Counted from the stretch's first letter, positions 1-6,161 are shown. The stretch: DNA of 9,025 nt from Bacillota bacterium (GCA_023430975.1 JAEYYB010000115.1:1-9025); one strand, 5' to 3'. Notes: generated by a model from the letters alone, not told the origin. Numbers and translations are program-made.

Positions 1-12
1 AAGCTTGATCAT
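1..12 (-). CDS. First codons of a gene running off the left edge
   Basis: Reading leftwards, an ATG at 10-12 begins M-I-K-L and then leaves the window. It is preceded by a good ribosome-binding site, AGGGGG, nine bases upstream, which is the main reason to call a gene start here. Nothing can be said about the product. The strand and spacing match the rest of the array, so it is probably the next member of the same gene run. Confidence 0.4.
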
Positions 13-166
13 TTGTTTTGCCCCCTGGTTTTTTATTTCTTCGCAAATCTAATCTACCACGGGCAAGCTATTGCATCAAGCTTATTACATATGTAAGTTA
101 TGGTAAGAACTTTTAACTCTCAAGATACTTATATTACCTCCTTTTAATAGCCCATTTGGGTGCCTC
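13..166 (-). other. Gene-poor stretch with orphan ribosome-binding sites
   Basis: On the minus strand two perfect AGGAGG sites lie 26 bases apart, at 163-168 and 137-142. The first leads only to ATG-GGC-TAT-TAA at 144-155, a three-codon ORF. The second has no start codon at normal spacing. No hairpin with a T-run and no long ORF on either strand was found. This looks like eroded coding DNA between two array genes, although a translated leader cannot be ruled out. Confidence 0.35.
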
Positions 167-232
167 CTAAGTTTCAAACCAATAAAGTCTAGTATATTGG
201 ACAGCCAGAACATAACCACTCTTTTTAGCCAT
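167..232 (-). CDS. Possible 21-codon small ORF or gene remnant
   Basis: An ATG at 230-232 follows an AGGGGTG ribosome-binding site by about seven bases and opens a 21-codon ORF whose product begins MAKKSGYVLAV and ends YWFET. The peptide is rich in aromatic residues and has a lysine-rich start. The family is not recognised. It begins 16 bases after the 167-aa gene ends, and its stop TAG merges into an AGGAGG sequence at 163-168. It could be a real small protein, a leader peptide, or the surviving piece of a decayed small gene. The last is favoured because the DNA downstream has more ribosome-binding sites without ORFs. Confidence 0.3.
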   Translation of the reverse strand: MAKKSGYVLAVQYTRLYWFET

Positions 233-248
233 AAACGTCACCCCTTGT

Positions 249-752
249 TTATGTTTTGTATCTTAAGGGATACCACATTTTATCCCCTATAATGCTTTCT
301 ATATCACTTTTATGTTTGTTACAAATTGCAATATTATGTTCAATATCGGGAACTAAATTTGATAACCCTTCTGTTTCATCTTCCGAAATATTTAAAATTA
401 CAAAATTTTCATAGTCAACGACTACTAACTCACCAACGCAAATATCATTATATAGAAAATAAACATGTGATACTCCAAGGTGTATATTAAATATGAGTTC
501 ATCTAGGTAAGAAAGAATTTTGTCATTCTTAAATTTAATTCTATACCCCTTATAATCAGTCGTTTCATCAGTAAATACATTACTTTCAATTTCTAAAAAC
601 TCTAAATTACTTTTACTCACATGAGTTAATGATAAATTCGAATAGAGTAAAACATTATTACAGCTTTTAGCAAGCCAATTTGTTACTACTTTCCAATTAT
701 CATGGTTAAACTTACCGTTTTTATAAAAACCTATATAAAGTGCAAATAACAT
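249..752 (-). CDS. Unassigned 167-aa protein, candidate immunity protein
   Basis: The family is not recognised. The protein looks soluble: no signal peptide, lipobox or membrane segment is visible. The N-terminal third carries short hydrophobic strands (MLFALYIGFY). The middle has an alternating strand pattern (HVYFLYNDICVGELVVVDY, about residues 95-115), and the C-terminus is helical and charged, ending DKMWYPLRYKT. The ATG start is supported by an AAGGAATGG-like ribosome-binding site upstream. It lies 72 bases after the 253-aa gene on the same strand. Its size, its solitary nature and its position at the end of a run with Imm1-type genes make an immunity role plausible, but that is inferred from context only. 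Confidence 0.8.
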   Translation of the reverse strand: MLFALYIGFYKNGKFNHDNWKVVTNWLAKSCNNVLLYSNLSLTHVSKSNLEFLEIESNVFTDETTDYKGYRIKFKNDKILSYLDELIFNIHLGVSHVYFLYNDICVGELVVVDYENFVILNISEDETEGLSNLVPDIEHNIAICNKHKSDIESIIGDKMWYPLRYKT

Positions 753-824
753 TTTACCATTCCTTTTTTATGATACAGTTTAGGAAACTTTTGTCCTTAG
801 TTCTATAAATATATACATTCAGTG

Positions 825-1586
825 CTACCTTATATATTCAAATTCTACTTTCAAACCATATTTATCGAATTCCCTCATTAAATTTCTATAACGCATATAA
901 TCAAATTTTGATTCCAACAAAACTGGATTTTCCGATTTAAATATTTCGGATATTTTTATTACATTAATATCACTAAATCCCCAAAATTGCTTCAAGAAAT
1001 TAAATAAATCCTTTGTAATTTTAATATTTGAAGATGGTTCTAACCAAAGCTTCACATCAAAGCTAAGTGCATCAGAGTATTCTTCATCATTCAATAAATC
1101 ATCAAATTCGCCCATTAATCTTTTCGTAAAATTATCAACTGCTTTCCATTGTTCTGTTCCATCTTCCCACCATTTGATTTTTATATTTGCCCAGTATCTA
1201 CCAAGCTCTAATTCGTAATCTGTTCCATCACAGCCAACCATATCACTTTTAGTATTAAGGGGAATTGATATGTTTGAAAGCTCCTTTACTATTAACTCTG
1301 AATAGCTTTTTTCAACCTTGTGAATTTTATATTTAATAGTCGGAGTTATGTAATTTTGATACTTTTCTCTTTCGATTATTTTGTAATCATCTTTACAAAA
1401 CCAATCAATCCTTACTACTAAGTCCTCATAAAGCTCCCAGCGTCTAACACAATCCCAATATAAGGACGGAATTTCCATTATCTTCAACATTCTGGTTTTA
1501 TCAATTTTTCTTATATTAAGGTTGTTTATAAGCTCCAGCGACCTCTTCTCAAATAAACACCATTCATTATAAAGTTCTTGCTCCAT
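825..1586 (-). CDS. Unassigned 253-aa tryptophan-rich protein
   Basis: No family is recognised with certainty. Residues 1-70 look helical and Trp/Arg-rich. A central segment at 119-150 has a DGTDYEL motif followed by a Trp-studded amphipathic strand (WANIKIKWW), then an acidic helix near 160-170. The last 60 residues read helix, VIKISEIF, a PVLLES strand, then a helix ending YGLKVEFEYI. This faintly resembles the end of the ribosomal L7/L12 C-terminal fold, which is reused in some small accessory proteins, but the GLGLKEAK core is missing. No signal or membrane segment is seen. The start is firm: ATG six bases after GGGAGG. The gene follows the GNAT gene by 69 bases and may share its transcript. 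Confidence 0.8.
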   Translation of the reverse strand: MEQELYNEWCLFEKRSLELINNLNIRKIDKTRMLKIMEIPSLYWDCVRRWELYEDLVVRIDWFCKDDYKIIEREKYQNYITPTIKYKIHKVEKSYSELIVKELSNISIPLNTKSDMVGCDGTDYELELGRYWANIKIKWWEDGTEQWKAVDNFTKRLMGEFDDLLNDEEYSDALSFDVKLWLEPSSNIKITKDLFNFLKQFWGFSDINVIKISEIFKSENPVLLESKFDYMRYRNLMREFDKYGLKVEFEYIR

Positions 1587-1621
1587 ATTGAGCCTCCCTG
1601 AATAAAATCAACTTCATCTTC

Positions 1622-1642
1622 TATTCCACCAATAATGGAATA
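1622..1642 (-). repeat. Hairpin between the GNAT gene and the 253-aa gene
   Basis: A perfect 7-bp inverted repeat, TATTCCA and TGGAATA, is separated by 7 bases. It is A+T-rich and is not followed by a T-run in the direction of transcription, so it does not qualify as a standard intrinsic terminator. It could slow transcription or protect mRNA between the two genes, or be chance. Confidence 0.3.
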
Positions 1643-1655
1643 ACTTCAATCACGG

Positions 1656-2120
1656 TTACTTTTCCAACCGCTTTTCAAAACAGACGGCTTCAGGTCTATT
1701 AACATATTTTCCATAGTTGGGAATACGATAATAGCCCCTATTCTCATAAAACGCTACTGCTCTTTGGTTTATTAATCTGGTTTCAAGCCTTAAAGCAGTA
1801 TACCCAAGTTCCTGAGCCTTTGCCTCCAAGTGTGATAATACTTTTGTACCTATTCCAACGCCTTTCTCCTTTGCATACATCCGTTTTACCTCTGCAGTTT
1901 TATCGTCAATTGGACGTATGGCACCGCAACCAACAGCTTCTCCATTCTCATTATAAGCAAGTACAAATATAGCTCGTTGTCCGAAAATATCACTAGTATT
2001 GAATGAACTTCTCCCACTATTGCCCGTTATGGATTCTAAGGCATCAGATAGCTCATACATCAATTGAATAGCATCTGGTGTATTTGGGTCTTCTTCTTTG
2101 ATTGTAATATATCTAATCAT
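1656..2120 (-). CDS. GNAT family N-acetyltransferase
   Basis: This 154-aa cytosolic enzyme belongs to the GNAT fold, which moves an acetyl group from acetyl-CoA to an amine. The central strand GCGAIRPI (about 65-72) is followed by AEVKRMYAK and the acetyl-CoA pyrophosphate loop KGVGIG (86-91), then a helix (TKVLSHLEAKAQELGY) and the strand LRLET. The C-terminal motif QRAVAFYENRGYYRI (119-133) is the usual AxxFYexxGF segment. Length is normal for a single-domain GNAT. ATG follows a GAGAGGT ribosome-binding site by five bases. The substrate cannot be read from sequence. In this setting it may be a housekeeping-type passenger, or it may modify a toxin or small molecule; the latter is speculation. 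Confidence 0.95.
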   Translation of the reverse strand: MIRYITIKEEDPNTPDAIQLMYELSDALESITGNSGRSSFNTSDIFGQRAIFVLAYNENGEAVGCGAIRPIDDKTAEVKRMYAKEKGVGIGTKVLSHLEAKAQELGYTALRLETRLINQRAVAFYENRGYYRIPNYGKYVNRPEAVCFEKRLEK

Positions 2121-2176
2121 AATGACCTCTCATTTATAAATCCCCACTCTAAGAAATCAATACAATACTTAATCTC

Positions 2177-2959
2177 TTAAGCAAAATATGCGTGTATTTT
2201 GTTATCTGAAGGGCAAAATTTTCTATCAAATGGAATAATTCCTTCGTTCAGTAACTTCTCACATAATCTGTCCGAATATTTATCAGCAAATACTTCTCTC
2301 TCAGATTCAGGAATTCTATAATAATCGTCTGCTGAGCCATCAGGAACTAGAACAATGTTTTTCCACTGTACCCAATGACCTATTTCATGAAACAATGTCC
2401 TATAAAGCTGAGTATTTCTAACTGAATCCGAACAACAGAGAATTTTATATTCCCTGTTATCTTCAGTGATATAATGACCGTCCTGCTTTAATCTATCAAG
2501 CTCAGTGGCTTTACTTGGACTTAATGATTTGTCCCAGTATATAACTTCATTAATATCAATAGCTTCGATAATGATAGCAGTATAAAAGTATTTACCAATA
2601 TCCATACAGAAATCTATCCTTCCCCAAGCAGGGCTGATTATCTGCTCTTTATTCTTAGGTTGCCTGAATACGATTAAATCAAGTATATCAATATCTTCTT
2701 CAGGAACAAAAGATAATAAGTATGCTATATCATCAATAGAACAATGATACTTGTGATTACCAACTGTTGGCTCAACAAAAAAGTTAATTTCATTTTCGTA
2801 TACTATTCGGGTAGTGGCTACATAGCCATTTAGATGCTCCCAAAAAGCTCTTGAATCACGAAATCTTTTTGGAATAACCATTTTGTTATTCCTTCCATGA
2901 CCAGATTTCTTTGTTCCTATATTTTTATTTCTCCTTGTCGGATTCCAAGTTCCTCTCAT
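2177..2959 (-). CDS. HEXXH zinc metallopeptidase-like protein
   Basis: This is a 260-aa protein with a zincin signature. HEIGHW (His191, Glu192, His195 from the chosen start) supplies two zinc ligands and the catalytic base. About 27 residues on, the segment SEREVFADKY offers a glutamate as third ligand, as in gluzincins. The N-terminal 35 residues are basic (RGTWNPTRRNKN, then a Gly/Asn/Lys stretch). The middle carries FRQP and an AWGR motif, and DRLKQDGH precedes the active-site helix. No signal peptide is seen, so it probably acts in the cytosol. The ATG at 2957-2959 is chosen because GGAGG (2964-2968) lies four bases upstream. The frame is open to an ATG at 2978-2980 and a TTG at 3044-3046, neither with a clear ribosome-binding site. 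The substrate is unknown. It could be a self-contained protease effector, a toxin-cleaving protein or a regulator protease like ImmA. Confidence 0.75.
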   Translation of the reverse strand: MRGTWNPTRRNKNIGTKKSGHGRNNKMVIPKRFRDSRAFWEHLNGYVATTRIVYENEINFFVEPTVGNHKYHCSIDDIAYLLSFVPEEDIDILDLIVFRQPKNKEQIISPAWGRIDFCMDIGKYFYTAIIIEAIDINEVIYWDKSLSPSKATELDRLKQDGHYITEDNREYKILCCSDSVRNTQLYRTLFHEIGHWVQWKNIVLVPDGSADDYYRIPESEREVFADKYSDRLCEKLLNEGIIPFDRKFCPSDNKIHAYFA

Positions 2960-3055
2960 TTTTCCTCCAGCATTACTCATGGGATAAAAGCCAGGTCCAA
3001 CAAAAAACGCAAAATTATGTTTCAATAACTTATGAGTAAATACCAAATATATTAA

Positions 3056-3064
3056 ATTATATCA
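3056..3064 (-). promoter_or_regulatory. Extended -10 promoter for the metallopeptidase gene
   Basis: The minus strand reads TGATATAAT, a perfect TATAAT hexamer with the TGn extension. No good -35 hexamer is found 15 to 18 bases upstream, which is common when the extended -10 is present. Transcription would begin near 3049, leaving about 90 bases of leader before the ATG at 2959. This also argues against the TTG at 3044-3046 as the start. Confidence 0.5.
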
Positions 3065-3087
3065 TATAACTTAGTGCTGACCTATTC

Positions 3088-3103
3088 TAATCAAATTTGA
3101 TTA
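3088..3103. repeat. Perfect 16-bp palindrome, candidate operator
   Basis: TAATCAAATTTGATTA is an exact palindrome without a spacer. It overlaps the stop codon of the 65-aa gene and is centred about 46 bases upstream of the predicted start of transcription for the metallopeptidase. That is where a dimeric activator would bind, in a promoter that lacks a -35 hexamer. No matching regulator gene is in the window. Confidence 0.45.
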
Positions 3104-3288
3104 TGGTCTATAAATGCATAAACACCCTCGTGGTGAACTAGCCAAACCAATTTTAGTTCAAAGGGCTTTCCCGTAATCCCTGATACAAAATAACTATCAC
3201 CATCGTTTGGTTTTATTATATTGAAATGTCCTTTTATTAAATCACTAAATTGCTCTTTGGAGATTATCTTATAACCTACATTTATCAT
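3091..3288 (-). CDS. Unassigned 65-aa small protein
   Basis: The family is not recognised. The protein begins MINVGYKIISKEQF and shows a helix (SKEQFSDLIKGHF), a short loop with NDGDSYFVSG, and two hydrophobic strands (FELKLVWLVHH and VYAFIDHN). It has no signal or membrane segment. The ATG at 3286-3288 is chosen because GGGAGAG (3296-3302) lies seven bases upstream. An alternative ATG at 3310-3312 overlaps the stop of the preceding gene as ATGA and would add eight residues, but it lacks a clear ribosome-binding site. Either way it is probably translated from the same message as the 149-aa gene. A small immunity protein is the contextual guess. Confidence 0.65.
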   Translation of the reverse strand: MINVGYKIISKEQFSDLIKGHFNIIKPNDGDSYFVSGITGKPFELKLVWLVHHEGVYAFIDHNQI

Positions 3289-3308
3289 AAATAAACTCTC
3301 CCAAATGG

Positions 3309-3758
3309 TCATTTGCCGCTAGATATATCTATGTAAATTTCCAATATCCTCTTTGCCCATTTTTTATTGCTCTTTTCTCCAATCCCATTATCATTCATGT
3401 AATTAAATATTTTTTCTTCCGAGCCCAATACAGCCAATTTTAAGTAGCATAAATGAAATAAAGCAATTAAGGGACTCAAGGCTTCTTTACTTTTTCTACC
3501 TAATAGCCTTTTTGAAAACTTTGGGCATTGCTCTCTCCAAACTATTAATGATTCCTCAACTTCTTCTATTGAACTAAATCCAACATATTCGAGAGCATTT
3601 ACTAATCTCGGAATTAAAAATCTAAATTTATATAGAATCGTAAAGTCTATAGTTGTTTTAAGACTGTCTGCTATCTTTGTATTTATTTCGTTAAGTAGAC
3701 AACTATTCTTGACATAATCTTCTAACACCACTTTTGTAATTTCAGTTTTTTTATCCAT
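3309..3758 (-). CDS. Unassigned helical 149-aa protein
   Basis: The family is not recognised. The composition predicts an almost all-helical soluble protein: alternating Leu/Ile/Lys/Glu segments from KTEITKVVLEDYVK through a core LIPRLVNALEYVGF to a long hydrophobic helix ALSPLIALFHLCYLKLAVL (about 98-116), and a final WAKRILEIYIDI helix. The hydrophobic stretch holds His and Lys and is probably a buried helix, not a membrane span. The ATG at 3756-3758 is chosen because GGAGA lies seven bases upstream. The frame stays open upstream for 58 codons, but that would overlap the Imm1 gene and lacks support. It lies between Imm1 and the 65-aa gene; an immunity role is inferred from context. Confidence 0.7.
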   Translation of the reverse strand: MDKKTEITKVVLEDYVKNSCLLNEINTKIADSLKTTIDFTILYKFRFLIPRLVNALEYVGFSSIEEVEESLIVWREQCPKFSKRLLGRKSKEALSPLIALFHLCYLKLAVLGSEEKIFNYMNDNGIGEKSNKKWAKRILEIYIDISSGK

Positions 3759-3864
3759 TTTTATTTCTCCAGAGTTAATATCCATGTTGACTAACAGTCT
3801 CCAATTTTTTTTATTAAGCATTTTAACTTTAATAGGAAGGCTCCCTGTTCGGTTAATACATTGA

Positions 3865-4230
3865 TTATATTTCGTTCCATTTAATGCGGGATGGACGGTT
3901 GTTCGATTTGAAAAATTGCTTAGCACATTCAATTGCTAGAGATAATGGAACTACCGTATAACTTGGTAATTCAACAATTTCTCCCCCTGCATAAAATTTC
4001 GTTGTATCATCAGATTCTTCATTTCCTACTGACTGATAGTGCTCTTTTTCTGAAGCAAAATAGTGGATACATGCTAATTCTTCATTTACTAATATTGCCA
4101 AGCATGGATACTCATTTTCACCACTTATCCAAATGTCATCTAAGGGATTATCTGCGTATTTCTTAATTATTTGTTCAATTTCATTATCGTTATAACAGTT
4201 TAATGTCTCAAACCCACATAACACTTTCAC
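3865..4230 (-). CDS. Imm1 family immunity protein
   Basis: This 121-aa cytosolic protein matches the Imm1 pattern as I know it. A strand pair, EYPCLAILVNEELACIHYF, is followed by an acidic SDDTTKFYAGG loop. The family end then follows: ELPSYTVVP, an AIECAKQFF helix, and the terminal RPSRIKWNEI, with the conserved Trp close to the C-terminus. Imm1 proteins bind and block polymorphic toxins, often nucleic-acid deaminases; the partner here is not in the window. The GTG at 4228-4230 is chosen as start because a G-run (4238-4243) lies seven bases upstream. An ATG at 4243-4245 directly after the stop of the Imm30-like gene would add five residues. The near-contiguous genes suggest coupled translation. 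Confidence 0.8.
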   Translation of the reverse strand: MKVLCGFETLNCYNDNEIEQIIKKYADNPLDDIWISGENEYPCLAILVNEELACIHYFASEKEHYQSVGNEESDDTTKFYAGGEIVELPSYTVVPLSLAIECAKQFFKSNNRPSRIKWNEI

Positions 4231-4245
4231 GCTTATACCCCCCAT

Positions 4246-4683
4246 TTATAAGTTACTTCTTCTAAGAATCCAGCTACCAGCACATTCTTTGACATATATA
4301 GGAGTTCTAGAATCAGATTGAATCTTGAATAATATATCCATTAAGCTTTGCCCTTCTATGTTACTTATATTGGCATTAAGTATCCTATTTATCATTAGAG
4401 TAGTAAAAAATGATGGCTGTCGTTCAATTGATTTAAGAAGCTCATTTTCATAGTTTGGAATAGATTCAATCCCATGTAACATGCCCCATAGAATATCATT
4501 ATCCTCACAAGGGTATCGTTCATAGATTCTGAACATTGAATTCAAACATTTTTCTTCTAAATTAGCCTCATAAATACTGTTTAGAATTTCCTCTAAACCT
4601 ATCCAATCATCTTCTCCAAATGAGTTTTTAATAGGTTTATAATCATCCAATTGATTAATATAGTTCTTTAAATCAATTTCCAT
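4246..4683 (-). CDS. Imm30-like immunity protein
   Basis: This 145-aa, all-helical, acidic protein has no signal peptide. Residues 52-58 (RIYERYP) are followed by CEDNDILWGMLHGIESIPNY and then by LLKSIERQPSFF and a TTLMINRILNANI helix. The LWGMLHGIES segment followed by a MINRILN helix resembles the Imm30 family of polymorphic-toxin immunity proteins. The assignment rests on pattern memory and on the Imm1 gene that follows at once. ATG is preceded by GGAGAG at nine bases. Its stop TAA touches an ATG in front of Imm1, so the two are probably co-transcribed. The alternative is an unrelated HEAT-like helical protein. Confidence 0.6.
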   Translation of the reverse strand: MEIDLKNYINQLDDYKPIKNSFGEDDWIGLEEILNSIYEANLEEKCLNSMFRIYERYPCEDNDILWGMLHGIESIPNYENELLKSIERQPSFFTTLMINRILNANISNIEGQSLMDILFKIQSDSRTPIYVKECAGSWILRRSNL

Positions 4684-4725
4684 ATTTCTTTACTCTCCAT
4701 AATTTCTCGTCAAAAATATAAACCT

Positions 4726-5151
4726 CTAATATGTAAATTCATATTTATTTAGTTGTTTGTTATATGATACTCCTACATTAGGAGCTTCAAAATTAAAGGC
4801 TTTAGAAGCCCACTCTATTATTGCAGGAGTTAATCCCTCTTGTTGAAAATCACATAGTGATATTTCTATTGCGTGAATAACCACTAAAGTATCAGCATTG
4901 TACGGTGAATTCGTAATAATTTGCTTACTTACTTTTTTTAATCCATCCCATATAAAAGATTTATCCTCTTCAACAGGTTTGTTTTCCATTGACAATGGTT
5001 GCTTCGCATAAGTTGCCCATAAGCCTATACATATTTCTGAACATGAATTCTTATCTTCATACGCTGACATAGCTGTATATTCAGCTATTATTTTAATATA
5101 AATACCCCATGAAGATTTAAAAACACGGTATATATGCTCATAAATGTTCAT
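4726..5151 (-). CDS. Unassigned 141-aa protein, candidate immunity protein
   Basis: I cannot name the family with confidence. The N-terminal half is helical (IYIKIIAEYTAMSAYEDK) with a Cys/Trp-containing segment, CSEICIGLWATYA. The C-terminal half has the most distinctive part: a strand-helix LVVIHAIEISLCDFQQEG, a helix AIIEWASKAFNF, and an ending NVGVSYNKQLNKYEFTY. That clean ending of a helix then a beta hairpin suggests a complete domain. No signal or membrane segment is seen. The ATG has only a distant AGAAAGG upstream, so expression may be modest. A promoter-like extended -10 and a small hairpin precede it. It sits just before the Imm30-like gene, and an immunity role is inferred from that. 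Confidence 0.75.
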   Translation of the reverse strand: MNIYEHIYRVFKSSWGIYIKIIAEYTAMSAYEDKNSCSEICIGLWATYAKQPLSMENKPVEEDKSFIWDGLKKVSKQIITNSPYNADTLVVIHAIEISLCDFQQEGLTPAIIEWASKAFNFEAPNVGVSYNKQLNKYEFTY

Positions 5152-5181
5152 AACAAATATTTGACCTTTCTAGTCTCATTA

Positions 5182-5200
5182 ATGAATTTAACCAATTCAT
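5182..5200 (-). repeat. Leader hairpin before the 141-aa gene
   Basis: A perfect 7-bp inverted repeat, ATGAATT and AATTCAT, encloses five bases. It lies between the predicted promoter at 5231-5239 and the ATG at 5149-5151, so it would be part of the untranslated leader. No T-run follows, so it is not a standard terminator. Confidence 0.35.
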
Positions 5201-5230
5201 CTCACTCAAAGGATACATTTGGTTACTACT

Positions 5231-5239
5231 ATTATAGCA
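5231..5239 (-). promoter_or_regulatory. Extended -10 promoter before the 141-aa gene
   Basis: The minus strand reads TGCTATAAT, a perfect -10 hexamer with TGn extension. It begins about 12 bases after the stop of the 61-aa gene and is followed by 80 bases of noncoding leader. No convincing -35 lies at 15 to 18 bases. It would start a unit covering the 141-aa, Imm30-like and Imm1 genes, and perhaps those beyond. Confidence 0.5.
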
Positions 5240-5251
5240 TTTTTTAAACTG

Positions 5252-5437
5252 TCATGGTTTATATATCTTTATATTTTCACCCATCCACTCTTCAATTTTG
5301 TCTCTTACCTCGAATCTATTTTTTGATGAAAATTCTTTTATAACATCCCAACTATTATCTTCTTTTACAATCGCTAAAGACAAACCATATTTTCCGTTAG
5401 GGTCCTCATCTGGATACCATCCTAAATCAATAATCAT
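5252..5437 (-). CDS. Unassigned 61-aa small protein overlapping the HAD gene
   Basis: The family is not recognised. The protein opens MIIDLGWYPDEDPNGKYGLS, continues with a strand (LAIVKEDNSWDVI), and ends with an amphipathic helix RFEVRDKIEEWMG. The ordered strand, strand, helix pattern and the fixed-looking DLGWYPDEDPNG turn argue for a real small domain and not a random ORF. Its start lies 11 bases inside the 3' end of the HAD phosphatase gene, in another frame. No good ribosome-binding site is seen, so expression probably depends on translation of the HAD gene. It may be a small immunity protein or a truncated copy of a longer one. Confidence 0.65.
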   Translation of the reverse strand: MIIDLGWYPDEDPNGKYGLSLAIVKEDNSWDVIKEFSSKNRFEVRDKIEEWMGENIKIYKP

Positions 5438-6068
5438 ATATGTATTTGAGAATGTCTGTTAAGTCATCAGTATCGATTGAATACATAGCACTCTTTCGGA
5501 TTTTCGGGGAACTGTTTATAGCAATAGACTTTCCACAGTATTTAAAAACAGGAATATCTGTTGAACCGTCACCCACAGCGAAACATTCCTCGGGGTTTAT
5601 ATTATTGATTTCACAAAATTCTTGTAAGCACGCGACTTTTTGTTCAGCTCTAATGTAATTAAGAATTTTTCCTGTAAATACCCCTTCAATTACTTCATAA
5701 TCACTACCATAATAACCATCAAATGCCCAAATATCACAAACTACTTTGGCTACTTGCTTCGGCCCTACTGTAATGACAATGCACTTAATACTTTGCTTAT
5801 GTAATGCTTCAACTACACTTTTGATATTTTTTAAAGGTTTTGCAATCTCCAAAAAAGATTGAGCAATTTTACTTTCTTCAAGACCTAAAAGCAACTTTGC
5901 TCTGAGATAATCTGCTGATATGTAGTCAATCACGCCTTTTTCTTCTTGCTCTTGTATTAAAGAATGTTCTTTTTCTTTTCCATTTAAAATGCATGGCAAC
6001 ATAACGGAATGGATTTCTCTAATCAGAGTATCATCCAAATCAAAACAAACAAGTTTTATTTTAACCAT
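5427..6068 (-). CDS. HAD-superfamily phosphatase, SerB-like
   Basis: This 213-aa cytosolic hydrolase shows all four HAD motifs. Motif I is CFDLDDTL (nucleophile Asp10, acid/base Asp12), motif II is VITVG (Thr100), motif III is Lys144 in AEQKVACL, and motif IV is VGDGSTD (Asp167 and Asp171, Mg2+ ligands). A helical cap of about 70 residues sits between motifs I and II, and the GDGSTDIPVFKYCG end is like phosphoserine phosphatases (type IB). Length fits that class. The true substrate is unknown; a small phosphorylated metabolite is likely. GGGGATG lies upstream of the ATG. It overlaps the 61-aa gene by 11 bases. It is probably a metabolic passenger, or could act against a toxin's phosphorylated product. 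Confidence 0.93.
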   Translation of the reverse strand: MVKIKLVCFDLDDTLIREIHSVMLPCILNGKEKEHSLIQEQEEKGVIDYISADYLRAKLLLGLEESKIAQSFLEIAKPLKNIKSVVEALHKQSIKCIVITVGPKQVAKVVCDIWAFDGYYGSDYEVIEGVFTGKILNYIRAEQKVACLQEFCEINNINPEECFAVGDGSTDIPVFKYCGKSIAINSSPKIRKSAMYSIDTDDLTDILKYIYDY

Positions 6069-6087
6069 TTTATTACATCCCCATTAA

Positions 6088-6116
6088 AATATAATCAATC
6101 TCAATATTTCAATCAA
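6088..6116 (-). promoter_or_regulatory. Sigma-A-type promoter before the HAD gene
   Basis: On the minus strand TTGATT (6111-6116) and TATATT (6088-6093) are spaced by exactly 17 bases. Transcription would begin near 6081, giving a short leader that carries the GGGGATG ribosome-binding site of the HAD gene. The match to consensus is moderate in A+T-rich DNA, so chance is possible. Confidence 0.4.
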
Positions 6117-6161
6117 AAGGAACTAGTATATGAATAAAATCTATAACATAAATGCCTTAGT

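Noticed and set aside
1622..1642. Hairpin as an intrinsic terminator
   Set aside because: The stem is A+T-rich and no T-run follows in the direction of transcription.
3759..3932. N-terminal extension of the 149-aa protein by 58 codons
   Set aside because: It would overlap the end of the Imm1 gene by 68 bases and has no ribosome-binding site, while an internal ATG has GGAGA at seven bases.
3933..4166. 77-codon plus-strand ORF inside the Imm1 gene
   Set aside because: Fully antisense to a gene with a recognisable family pattern; the product is low-complexity and no ribosome-binding site supports it.
5440..5658. 72-codon plus-strand ORF opposite the HAD gene
   Set aside because: Antisense to the region encoding HAD motif IV; its composition is that of a shadow frame.
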